DNA of 8,788 nucleotides. Source: an uncultured Clostridia bacterium. Lineage in GTDB: Bacteria; Bacillota; Clostridia; Oscillospirales; Ruminococcaceae. Of this stretch, positions 1 through 5,808 are shown in pieces. Made by a program: the position numbers and the translations under genes. The stretch's first letter is position 1. Each line of letters starts with the position of its first letter. The notes beneath the pieces were generated by a model. That model saw nothing but the letters and a program-made list of their open reading frames with translations, was not told the origin of the DNA and made no database searches. The DNA is taken from assembly GCA_946533615.1 (NCBI GenBank), contig CAMNBY010000209.1, positions 1 through 8,788 of the forward strand. The letters run 5' to 3'.

Positions 1-403
1 CATCGCGGCCTTCATTTTCGGCTCTGACACCTTCCAGCGCTTTATTGAAAGAGGAATAAAGCTGCCTGCTCTCGACGCTCCCCTCAAAGCGATCGGAATA
101 GTATTTATAGCTGAACACAAGACCTTGACCCTCACGGAGCTTATCAAGCATTTTGCGCTCTGCATTTATGAGCGCTGCTGCATTCTCGAAAAAACTGCCT
201 GAGAGATCGTTTCGCTCAAGCTGTTCGGAGTGCTCATCCGGCATGGTGCGCATTATCTCTTCGATAAGTCGGTGCTTTTTTTCAAGACTGATGCGGCGGC
301 AGTCGTTTATAATAAAAGCCGATTCATAAGCTTTGAATGTGTGTCCGAGATCGCGGCAATAGTCCGCAACGCTTTTGGAATTCAGATAGCTGTAAATATC
401 CAT
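1..403 (-). CDS. Hypothetical protein, N-terminal 134 residues (runs off the left edge)
   Basis: The reading frame is open from an ATG at 401-403 to the window edge, so the C-terminus is missing. The start is supported by AAGGAG at 410-415, six bases upstream. The protein begins MDIYSYLNSKSVADYCRDLG and is rich in charged residues and predicted helix, with no signal peptide or membrane segment, so it is probably cytoplasmic. The opening resembles short hypothetical proteins I recall from clostridial genomes that begin MDIYSYLNSK, but I know no function for them and cannot confirm the match. It lies 19 bases downstream of the leucine-rich-repeat gene on the same strand and is probably the third gene of that operon. 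Function unknown. Confidence 0.8.
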   Translation of the reverse strand, partial: MDIYSYLNSKSVADYCRDLGHTFKAYESAFIINDCRRISLEKKHRLIEEIMRTMPDEHSEQLERNDLSGSFFENAAALINAERKMLDKLREGQGLVFSYKYYSDRFEGSVESRQLYSSFNKALEGVRAENEGRD

Positions 404-422
404 TTTACGCTCCTTTTCAACA

Positions 423-1073
423 TCATATATCGGCTGAAAGAGCTCTGTTATATCCTTGTTTCCCGTCTTTACGAAAAAACTGCTTTGCGTTTTTCATACT
501 CGGCAGCTCGCATCTGAAATGGATATTCGCCAGCCTCAGCGCCTCGTTGCCCGATGAGCGGATAAGCCTCTCGGAGACTATCTCCTGCACCGGAGAACCG
601 GGAACAAGGCTGCCGAATTCTACCTCCCGCCTGTCACCGATGACCTCTATCTTGTTCCATTCTTCAAACGTGCCTTCATAGTAGATGTCACGCAGGCTGA
701 TGCAATCCTTGAAGGTGTCAGCACCGATGCGCTTGACGGCCTTTGGTATGCTTATCCTTTCCAGTGATGTGCAGCCGCTGAAAGCCGCTCCGCCTATCTT
801 CTGGATTCCCGAGGGGAGTATTATGTCCGTGACGTCGGTATTTCCCGCAAAAGCCTCCCGCGCCACGCCGATGACAGGCACTCTGTTTTTGCCGTTGCTG
901 TGAGGGTTGATCTCTTCGACAGGCACTCTGATGATCTTATCCTTGCAGCCGTTCAGCGACACCACGCCTATCGGCAGGCGTCCCGGGTTCAGCCACATAA
1001 AAGCGATCTCGTATTCAAGCCCCCGTGTCTCTGGCGTTGCGCAGATGATCTTTCTGTATTCGTTGTAGTTCAT
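423..1073 (-). CDS. BspA-type leucine-rich-repeat (LRR_5) protein, 216 aa
   Basis: Residues about 65-140 carry repeats of the LRR_5 (BspA/TpLRR) type: AFAGNTDVTDIILPSGIQKI followed by a copy with AFSGCTSLERISIPKAVKRI and a third, partial one with TFKDCISLRDIYYEG. The spacing of about 23 residues and the F-x-x-C-x-S-L signature are typical of the family. There is no signal peptide, anchor or sorting motif, so unlike surface BspA proteins this one is probably cytoplasmic. The N-terminal 60 residues and the basic C-terminal 50 residues are not recognised. The ATG at 1071-1073 follows AAGGAG by six bases. LRRs of this type usually bind other proteins; the partner here is unknown. Confidence 0.88.
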   Translation of the reverse strand: MNYNEYRKIICATPETRGLEYEIAFMWLNPGRLPIGVVSLNGCKDKIIRVPVEEINPHSNGKNRVPVIGVAREAFAGNTDVTDIILPSGIQKIGGAAFSGCTSLERISIPKAVKRIGADTFKDCISLRDIYYEGTFEEWNKIEVIGDRREVEFGSLVPGSPVQEIVSERLIRSSGNEALRLANIHFRCELPSMKNAKQFFRKDGKQGYNRALSADI

Positions 1074-1079
1074 AGAAGT

Positions 1080-1086
1080 CTCCTTA
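1080..1086 (-). promoter_or_regulatory. Ribosome site of the LRR gene fused to the upstream stop codon
   Basis: The minus strand reads TAAGGAG here. The TAA (1084-1086) ends the 110-residue gene, and AAGGAG is the ribosome site of the LRR gene whose ATG lies six bases further on. A ribosome terminating at the first gene sits on the initiation site of the second, which suggests translational coupling. Confidence 0.8.
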
Positions 1087-1416
1087 TTCTTTGGCGAAAA
1101 TAACCGTCGTATCTTTGCTCATTCCGGCAACAAGATTATGCTCTGAATCCAAAACATAACAGGTAAGAGTTTCGATGCCGTGTTCATTTTCAACGGGCTC
1201 CAACTTATCTCCGTATCGGTCTGCCATAGCCTCAACGGCAGCTGACAGGCTGTCAAATTCCATTTCGGGCAGTTCTTCACAGCGTATCATAGGTTCATTC
1301 CCTAAAAGCCTTTGCTCCGGAGTTAATCCATTCTCAATGGCTTTAAATTTTTCTGCGTGTTTATGCAGTCTTAAAATGTTTAATGTGAAGATCCCGTACT
1401 TGACTTTTTTCTGCAT
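1084..1416 (-). CDS. Hypothetical protein, 110 aa
   Basis: This is a small acidic cytoplasmic protein with no signal peptide or membrane segment. It starts MQKKVKYGIFTLNILRLHKH and continues with a mixed alpha/beta pattern. The C-terminal part, with YVLDSEHNLVAGMSKDTTVI, looks like a short beta meander. The ATG at 1414-1416 follows GGAGG by eight bases, which makes the start secure. It is the first gene of the left operon, and its stop codon is embedded in the ribosome site of the LRR gene. I do not recognise the family and assign no function. Expression as a real protein is supported by the ribosome site and the tight coupling to the next gene. Confidence 0.8.
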   Translation of the reverse strand: MQKKVKYGIFTLNILRLHKHAEKFKAIENGLTPEQRLLGNEPMIRCEELPEMEFDSLSAAVEAMADRYGDKLEPVENEHGIETLTCYVLDSEHNLVAGMSKDTTVIFAKE

Positions 1417-1470
1417 TATTTATTCCTCCGATTTCATATTGTTATTATCGCTGTTCTTCCTTCTGACATT

Positions 1471-1479
1471 ATCATAACA
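1471..1479 (-). promoter_or_regulatory. Possible extended -10 promoter of the left operon
   Basis: The minus strand reads TGTTATGAT: a TATGAT -10 box (five of six consensus bases) preceded by the TGn extension. It lies about 55 bases upstream of the first gene of the left operon and downstream of the pnkp hairpin. There is no good -35 box at 16-18 bases spacing, so the call depends on the extended -10 alone. Confidence 0.4.
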
Positions 1480-1511
1480 TACCGGATGCGCAATATTTTG
1501 GGCAAAGTTTA

Positions 1512-1531
1512 AGCCGCCCCGAAGGACGGCT
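1512..1531 (-). terminator. Hairpin after pnkp, probable weak intrinsic terminator
   Basis: The minus strand reads AGCCGTCC, TTCG, GGGCGGCT: an 8-bp stem with one U-G pair closed by a stable UUCG tetraloop. It starts six bases after the pnkp stop codon. The downstream tail (TAAACTTT) is only partly T-rich, so termination may be incomplete. The hairpin separates the repair operon from the promoter of the left operon. Confidence 0.55.
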
Positions 1532-1536
1532 AAAAA

Positions 1537-4110
1537 TCATAATCTTGGATCCACCGGCTCGCTCTCGAATGCCAGCACCCCAAAGGCGCACTCGTGTACT
1601 CGGTAGAGGGGTTCGTTTTTCACAAAGCGGCTGAGGGATTCCATTCCGAGGGAAAACTCTTTCAGCGCCAGCGTGCGCTTGCGGTTCAGAGAGCGCTTTT
1701 TCAGGCGTTTGAGGTGGTCGGGCTCAAGATACTCGGCACCGTAGATTATGCGAAGATATTCGCGCCCACGGCACTTGACGGCGGGTTGTAAGAGCTTCAT
1801 ACCCTGCTTCGAGATGTATGTCTCGGGCTTGACCACCATTCCTTCGCCGCCGCCTGCGGTGAGTGAAAGCCACCAGTCCACACCCGCCTGAATGCTCTGT
1901 TCGGCGTCGGTGTCAACGGTGATATAGGGCGTCTCCATAAACACGGGGTCGCGGCCGGTGATGTGTTTTCTGATGTTCTCCATGTGCCATTCGTGGGTCC
2001 TGTCACCGTAAACTGTGCCTTCAGATGCAAGGATATGAAACGGCGCAATGCGGAAATCGTCGATGCTATTTACCGTCCAGCAATACTCGCGGTAGGCGTT
2101 CCTGTAGCGCTTCATTCCGTCAAGGCGGGAGGTGTATTTTTCAAGCAGAGCGTTCAGGTCAACGTTCTGCCCCGAGGTGATCTCGCTGACCTCAAAGGCG
2201 GTGCTTTTAAGCTGTGCAGCCTTTTCAAGAGCAGCCACCGCCGCCGACAGGCCGTCCTCTCCCGCATAGCCAGTGGGCGCATACTGAGAGCGGATAAGCC
2301 CCTGCGCCTTCTCGGACCAGGGCATAAGCTCGGTGTCAAGGCACACCCAGTCGGTCTTGAAGTCAGTCCAGAAATTTGTACTTGTAAGAACAGCATCAAG
2401 GCGGTCGAGCAGAGCGGCTTCCGTTTTGCTATCGTCAAAGAAACGCCTGCCTGTGCGGGTGTAGATAATGCCCCGTGTGCCGTCATTCACGCCGAAACGC
2501 TTTGCCGCAGTCTCGCTGTCCTTGCAGATAATGACCACCGCCCGTGAGCCCATGTGCTTCTTCTCGCATACCACTTTTTTGATGCCGTGGCTGCGGTAAT
2601 ACTCAAAGGCCTGCAGCGGGTGCTCCAGATAGTCTTCAAGCTTGCTTGTCTCGCAGGGGGACATTGTCGGCGGCAGATATATCAGCCAGTGCGGGTCGGC
2701 GGCGAAGCGGGACATTATCTCCAGCGCCGCAGCTGCGTTGTTTTCGTGAACGTCTACCGCGGGCATGAGCTTTGTTTCGATGTGCAGCTTGCGGTTGAAA
2801 TCACCCACCGTCAGCATATCACCAATGTCCAAATTTTTGGACTCGTCCAGCGGCTTGACGGGCTCGTAATACTGCCTCTCAGCATCAACAGAAACAAACT
2901 CCTTTTCGGGCCAGCGCATAGCTGTGAGCTTGCCGCCGAATACACAGCCCGTGTCGATGCAGAATGTGCCGTTCTGCGGCTTGACTTCAAGCCCCGCAAT
3001 ATGGCCGTAAACGACCGTTGCCCTGCCGCGGTAGTCGCTTGCCCAATCGAGGCGCACAGGCAGACCGTACTCGTCGAATTCTCCTGTGCGTTCGCCGTAG
3101 AGGCAGAACTCCCGCACCGCCGACGAGCCGCGCCCGATGTACTCCTGCTTGATGCCCGCGTGAGCGATAACGAGCTTGCCGTCGTCGAGGACGTAGTGGC
3201 TGATGAGCCCGTCGATGAAAGCACGCACCTCCTCGCGGAACTCGGGGGTCTGCGCTTCAAGCTCCGCGATAGTCCTGTCAAGTCCGTGGGTCGTGTTTAC
3301 GGTCTTGCCGTTTAAGTATTTCAGCAGCTTTACATCGTGGTTCCCGGGAACGGCGATCGCATTTCCCGACTTCACCATATCCATAACGATGCGCAGAACG
3401 TCCGCGTTCCTCTCGCCCCTGTCGCAGAAGTCGCCGAGGAAGGCCGCCTTGCGCCCATCGGGGTGAGAATAGATGCCGTCGGCCTTAACATACCCCAGCC
3501 TGTCAAGCAGCGCTTCAAGCTCGCCGCAGCAGCCGTGAATGTCGCCGATGATGTCAAATGGTCCGTGCTCGTCGCGCTTGTTGTTCCACAGCTTTGTGCG
3601 GACGATCTCGCAGTTCTCGAGCTGCTCCATCGAGTTGATGATGTAGATGAACCGAAAGCCCTCGCGCTTGAGATTTCTTATGCTTTTTCTGACCTCGATA
3701 CAGTGCTGGCGGATAACACGCTCGGGCAGGTCACGGTCGGGGCGCTCTTTGTTGCGCTGCTGCAAAAGCTCCTCGGGCAGGTTAAGAACTATAGCCGCTG
3801 CGTGAACGTTTTGTGCCCTTGCGGTCTGCACGATCTTTTCTCTTGCGCTTTTCTGTATGTTCGTAGCGTCAATGACCGTCAGCCTCATGTTATCAAGGCG
3901 CTTGTTCGCGGCATAGTAAAGCAGATCAAAAGCCTCGGCCGAAAAGTTCTGGTCGTTCTCGTCGTCCGAGACCATGCCCCTGAAAAAGTCCGAGGACAGC
4001 ACCTCGGTGGGCTTAAAATATTTATGTGCAAAGGTTGTTTTTCCCGAGCTGGTAGCGCCTACAAGAGCGACCAAACAGAACTCGGGTATCTCGATCTTAT
4101 ACTTATCCAT
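1537..4110 (-). CDS. pnkp: Bacterial Pnkp: RNA 5'-kinase, 2',3'-phosphatase and adenylyltransferase (RNA repair)
   Basis: This is an 857-residue three-domain repair enzyme, close to the roughly 870 residues of Clostridium thermocellum Pnkp. Kinase: P-loop GATSSGKTT at 18-26 with K24, then SSDFFRG at 39-45. Phosphatase (calcineurin-like): GDIHG with D190 and H192, GDFCDRG with D227, GNHD with N257 and H258, and H317, H370 and D386, a complete set of metal ligands. Adenylyltransferase: motif I KHMGSR with candidate nucleophile K518, E594, EGMVVKP with E756 and K761, and K779. In the known family, Pnkp prepares both ends of a cleaved RNA and, with Hen1, seals them. I chose the ATG at 4108-4110 over an in-frame ATG at 4153-4155. 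The resulting start, MDKYKIEIPEF, fits the family, and it overlaps the hen1 stop as ATGGATAA. The ribosome site (GGGGGTG) is weak, which suggests coupling to hen1. All catalytic residues appear intact. Confidence 0.96.
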   Translation of the reverse strand: MDKYKIEIPEFCLVALVGATSSGKTTFAHKYFKPTEVLSSDFFRGMVSDDENDQNFSAEAFDLLYYAANKRLDNMRLTVIDATNIQKSAREKIVQTARAQNVHAAAIVLNLPEELLQQRNKERPDRDLPERVIRQHCIEVRKSIRNLKREGFRFIYIINSMEQLENCEIVRTKLWNNKRDEHGPFDIIGDIHGCCGELEALLDRLGYVKADGIYSHPDGRKAAFLGDFCDRGERNADVLRIVMDMVKSGNAIAVPGNHDVKLLKYLNGKTVNTTHGLDRTIAELEAQTPEFREEVRAFIDGLISHYVLDDGKLVIAHAGIKQEYIGRGSSAVREFCLYGERTGEFDEYGLPVRLDWASDYRGRATVVYGHIAGLEVKPQNGTFCIDTGCVFGGKLTAMRWPEKEFVSVDAERQYYEPVKPLDESKNLDIGDMLTVGDFNRKLHIETKLMPAVDVHENNAAAALEIMSRFAADPHWLIYLPPTMSPCETSKLEDYLEHPLQAFEYYRSHGIKKVVCEKKHMGSRAVVIICKDSETAAKRFGVNDGTRGIIYTRTGRRFFDDSKTEAALLDRLDAVLTSTNFWTDFKTDWVCLDTELMPWSEKAQGLIRSQYAPTGYAGEDGLSAAVAALEKAAQLKSTAFEVSEITSGQNVDLNALLEKYTSRLDGMKRYRNAYREYCWTVNSIDDFRIAPFHILASEGTVYGDRTHEWHMENIRKHITGRDPVFMETPYITVDTDAEQSIQAGVDWWLSLTAGGGEGMVVKPETYISKQGMKLLQPAVKCRGREYLRIIYGAEYLEPDHLKRLKKRSLNRKRTLALKEFSLGMESLSRFVKNEPLYRVHECAFGVLAFESEPVDPRL

Positions 4111-5491
4111 TTCTTGTAAACACCCCCATTTGTGTCGGTGTGCCGTGTGCCTCATCGCTGTCGCCGATGCCGCTTATGTCAACGCTGTAGCCGAAGCGCT
4201 CGCACACATTCTCGCACCACGCCCTGAACTCTGCCCTCGTCCACTCAAAGCGGTGGTCGCCGTGGCGAAGGGCGTTCTCCTGCATGTGCTCATAGTTTGC
4301 GTTGTACTCTCTGTTCGGAGTAGTCAGAATAACCGTCTGCGGCTTGGCAAATTCAAACACCGAGCGCTCAAAGGCGGGAAGTCTCGCGGGCTCGATATGC
4401 TCGATGACCTCCACCACGCAGGCGCAGTCGTAGCCCGAAAAGCGGTCGTCCTTGTAGGTAAGAGAAGCCTGCATGAGCGTCAGCTTGTTCTTGCGGAAGG
4501 GCTCCATTCGTTCAAGCTTTAAGCGCAGGGCGGCCTTTTCAAGCTCGCGGGTGGAAACGTCGCAGGCGGTGACCTTTTTGATCTGCGGCTCATTCAGCAG
4601 CAGGGAAGTCAGGCGGCATTCTCCGCAGCCAAGGTCGATGACAGATGCCGCTCCCGAAGCGAGAACAGCATTTTTCACTGCCTCCATACGAATCGTATTC
4701 AGCGGCGTGAACTCGCGCTTTTCGGTCTCCTGCTCCTGCTCGGGAACAGCGGCCTCGCCCTCGTCCTCAAGCAGCTTGTCTATCGCTCTGCGGGCATAGC
4801 TGCGCTTGGCGGCAAAGTAGCGCTGTGCGATCTTTTCCTTGTACGGGTGTGACGCCAGCCAGCCCTCTCCGTGAGAGAGCAGCTTTCTGATCTCGTCCTC
4901 CTGAATGAAATAGTGCTTCTGCTTGTCGAAAACCGGTATCAGCACATAGATGTGATTGAGCAGCTCTGACAGGCGAACTGTGCCGCTGACCGTCAGGTCG
5001 ATATACGGCGACTTGCCCCACTCGGGAAAGCGCTCGTCAAGAGTGCGGCGCTCGGTTTTTACCTCATAGCCGAGAGGCTCGAAAAGCTCAAAGGCAAGCT
5101 TCTCGTCGCCGTAGTCCTTCAGCGCCGAGAGGGTCGCGGTCAGCTTCAAAGGCGTGTCTGCCAGCTCCTGCCGCTTGTCGCATCTTCCGCTCATAGCAGT
5201 GCCGAAAACGCGGACTATCGCCGTAGACATAAACGAGGTCGAGGCATAAGGCCTGTCATTGACATAATCAAAAAGACCGCCCTCACTGCTCCCGACCTTT
5301 CCTCTTGCGAGGTCTATTGGGTCGATGTCCAGCAGCAGAGCGGCGGTGGTGCGGGTGTCCGAAACCTCGGGGTAAAAGACGTAAGCCCGCCCGTGATTCA
5401 GCTCAAACTGCTGCGGCCGCTCGGGGTTTTTATGCAGCAGGAAGCCAAGCTCCTGCGTGTTTTGTCCTTCGTAGGTTATGGTGAAAAGCAA
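4103..5491 (-). CDS. hen1: Hen1: 3'-terminal RNA ribose 2'-O-methyltransferase, partner of Pnkp
   Basis: The product is 462 residues with the usual two-part structure. The N-terminal half (about 1-245, with LGFLLHKNPER at 15-25 and GRAYVFYPE at 34-42) belongs to the bacterial Hen1 N-terminal family, which is known to bind Pnkp and activate its ligase. The C-terminal half is a Rossmann methyltransferase: SAM motif DLGCGE at 286-291, acidic D311, and metal-binding residues E361, E364 and H365 of EVIEHI plus H413 of DHRFEW. The enzyme 2'-O-methylates the 3' end of the broken RNA before sealing, so that the repaired site resists renewed cleavage. The start is a TTG at 5489-5491 with AAAGGAG seven bases upstream; it gives an N-terminus (LLFTITYEG) matching the family. 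An in-frame ATG at 5560 would add 23 residues translated through the promoter and is unlikely. Confidence 0.96.
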   Translation of the reverse strand: MLFTITYEGQNTQELGFLLHKNPERPQQFELNHGRAYVFYPEVSDTRTTAALLLDIDPIDLARGKVGSSEGGLFDYVNDRPYASTSFMSTAIVRVFGTAMSGRCDKRQELADTPLKLTATLSALKDYGDEKLAFELFEPLGYEVKTERRTLDERFPEWGKSPYIDLTVSGTVRLSELLNHIYVLIPVFDKQKHYFIQEDEIRKLLSHGEGWLASHPYKEKIAQRYFAAKRSYARRAIDKLLEDEGEAAVPEQEQETEKREFTPLNTIRMEAVKNAVLASGAASVIDLGCGECRLTSLLLNEPQIKKVTACDVSTRELEKAALRLKLERMEPFRKNKLTLMQASLTYKDDRFSGYDCACVVEVIEHIEPARLPAFERSVFEFAKPQTVILTTPNREYNANYEHMQENALRHGDHRFEWTRAEFRAWCENVCERFGYSVDISGIGDSDEAHGTPTQMGVFTRNG

Positions 5492-5498
5492 GGGGATT

Positions 5499-5505
5499 CT
5501 CCTTT
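5499..5505 (-). promoter_or_regulatory. Ribosome site that fixes the TTG start of hen1
   Basis: The minus strand reads AAAGGAG, seven bases before the TTG at 5489-5491. It is the only strong ribosome site in the hen1 leader, and there is no ATG or GTG at a suitable distance. It therefore decides the start. The rare start codon may hold down Hen1 synthesis relative to transcript level. Confidence 0.85.
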
Positions 5506-5516
5506 CGTTTTTTCTT

Positions 5517-5545
5517 ATTATAGCACCGAGAGCCTGAAAAGTCAA
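5517..5545 (-). promoter_or_regulatory. Near-consensus sigma-A promoter of hen1-pnkp
   Basis: The -35 box TTGACT (5540-5545) is separated by exactly 17 bases from the -10 box TATAAT (5517-5522), which is also preceded by TGC, giving an extended -10. The predicted start of transcription is near 5510, leaving a leader of about 19 bases that holds only the ribosome site. The -35 box contains the TGA stop codon of the 83-residue gene (5542-5544), so the promoter barely overlaps that coding sequence. No clear operator or inverted repeat is visible, so constitutive strong expression is the simplest reading. Confidence 0.85.
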
Positions 5546-5793
5546 TCCAGCTCCCACCAATAATCATACACCCGCCTGTACCCGCCGCCCTGCGGGACAT
5601 TTTTTGCTCTGCGCACTTTTCTGTTCGCAACGGTGCGCAGCCATTTGGAGTACCCGCTGCCGCCGCGGGCGTAATACCTTTTGTATCTGCCTTTATCCTC
5701 ATCGTACCATGCGCCGCTCCCGAACCAGTATGAGGTCGCAGAAGCCAGCTTTTTGAGGCGCCTTTTGGTCTCACAGCTTCTTCTGTGGCTCAT
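5542..5793 (-). CDS. Small very basic, aromatic-rich hypothetical protein, 83 aa
   Basis: The protein starts MSHRRSCETKRRLKKL and ends YRRVYDYWWELD. I count 21 Arg/Lys and 15 Tyr/Trp/Phe in 83 residues. There is no signal peptide, membrane segment or zinc-binding cysteine cluster. The composition suggests nucleic acid binding, perhaps RNA, but this is inference. It resembles short proteins I recall from Clostridia with a similar C-terminal YDYWW motif, with no function known to me. The ATG at 5791-5793 has a perfect AAGGAGG seven bases upstream. It sits between the helicase-VWA chimera, whose stop overlaps its ribosome site, and hen1. Its own stop is inside the hen1 promoter. Whether it works with the repair pair or with the VWA protein is open. 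Confidence 0.88.
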   Translation of the reverse strand: MSHRRSCETKRRLKKLASATSYWFGSGAWYDEDKGRYKRYYARGGSGYSKWLRTVANRKVRRAKNVPQGGGYRRVYDYWWELD

Positions 5794-5800
5794 TTCATCT

Positions 5801-5808
5801 CCTCCTTA
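5801..5808 (-). promoter_or_regulatory. Stop codon and ribosome site fused (TAAGGAGG)
   Basis: TAA at 5806-5808 ends the 965-residue gene, and AAGGAGG forms the ribosome site of the 83-residue gene, whose ATG follows seven bases later. This favours translation of the small gene by ribosomes finishing the chimeric gene and places the two in one transcription unit. Confidence 0.82.

Noticed and set aside
1490..1500. TTGCGC considered as a -35 box for the left operon
   Set aside because: It lies only 11 bases from the candidate -10 box, too close for a sigma-A promoter.
4111..4155. Upstream in-frame ATG for pnkp (adds 15 residues)
   Set aside because: The extra residues (MRHTAHRHKWG and so on) do not fit the family N-terminus, and the start at 4110 gives the usual MDKYKIEIPEF-type beginning and a close overlap with the hen1 stop.
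2554..4522. Long plus-strand open frames opposite pnkp and hen1 (for example 2554-3315 and 3337-4119)
   Set aside because: They mirror the codon pattern of clearly identified minus-strand genes, have no convincing ribosome sites and show no recognisable motifs.
5492..5560. Upstream in-frame ATG for hen1 at 5560
   Set aside because: It lies upstream of the -35 box of the promoter and has a poorer ribosome site than the TTG at 5491.
5430..5774. Minus-strand 114-codon frame overlapping the 83-residue gene in another frame
   Set aside because: It lacks a ribosome site as good as that of the 83-residue gene and has low-complexity, out-of-frame composition.
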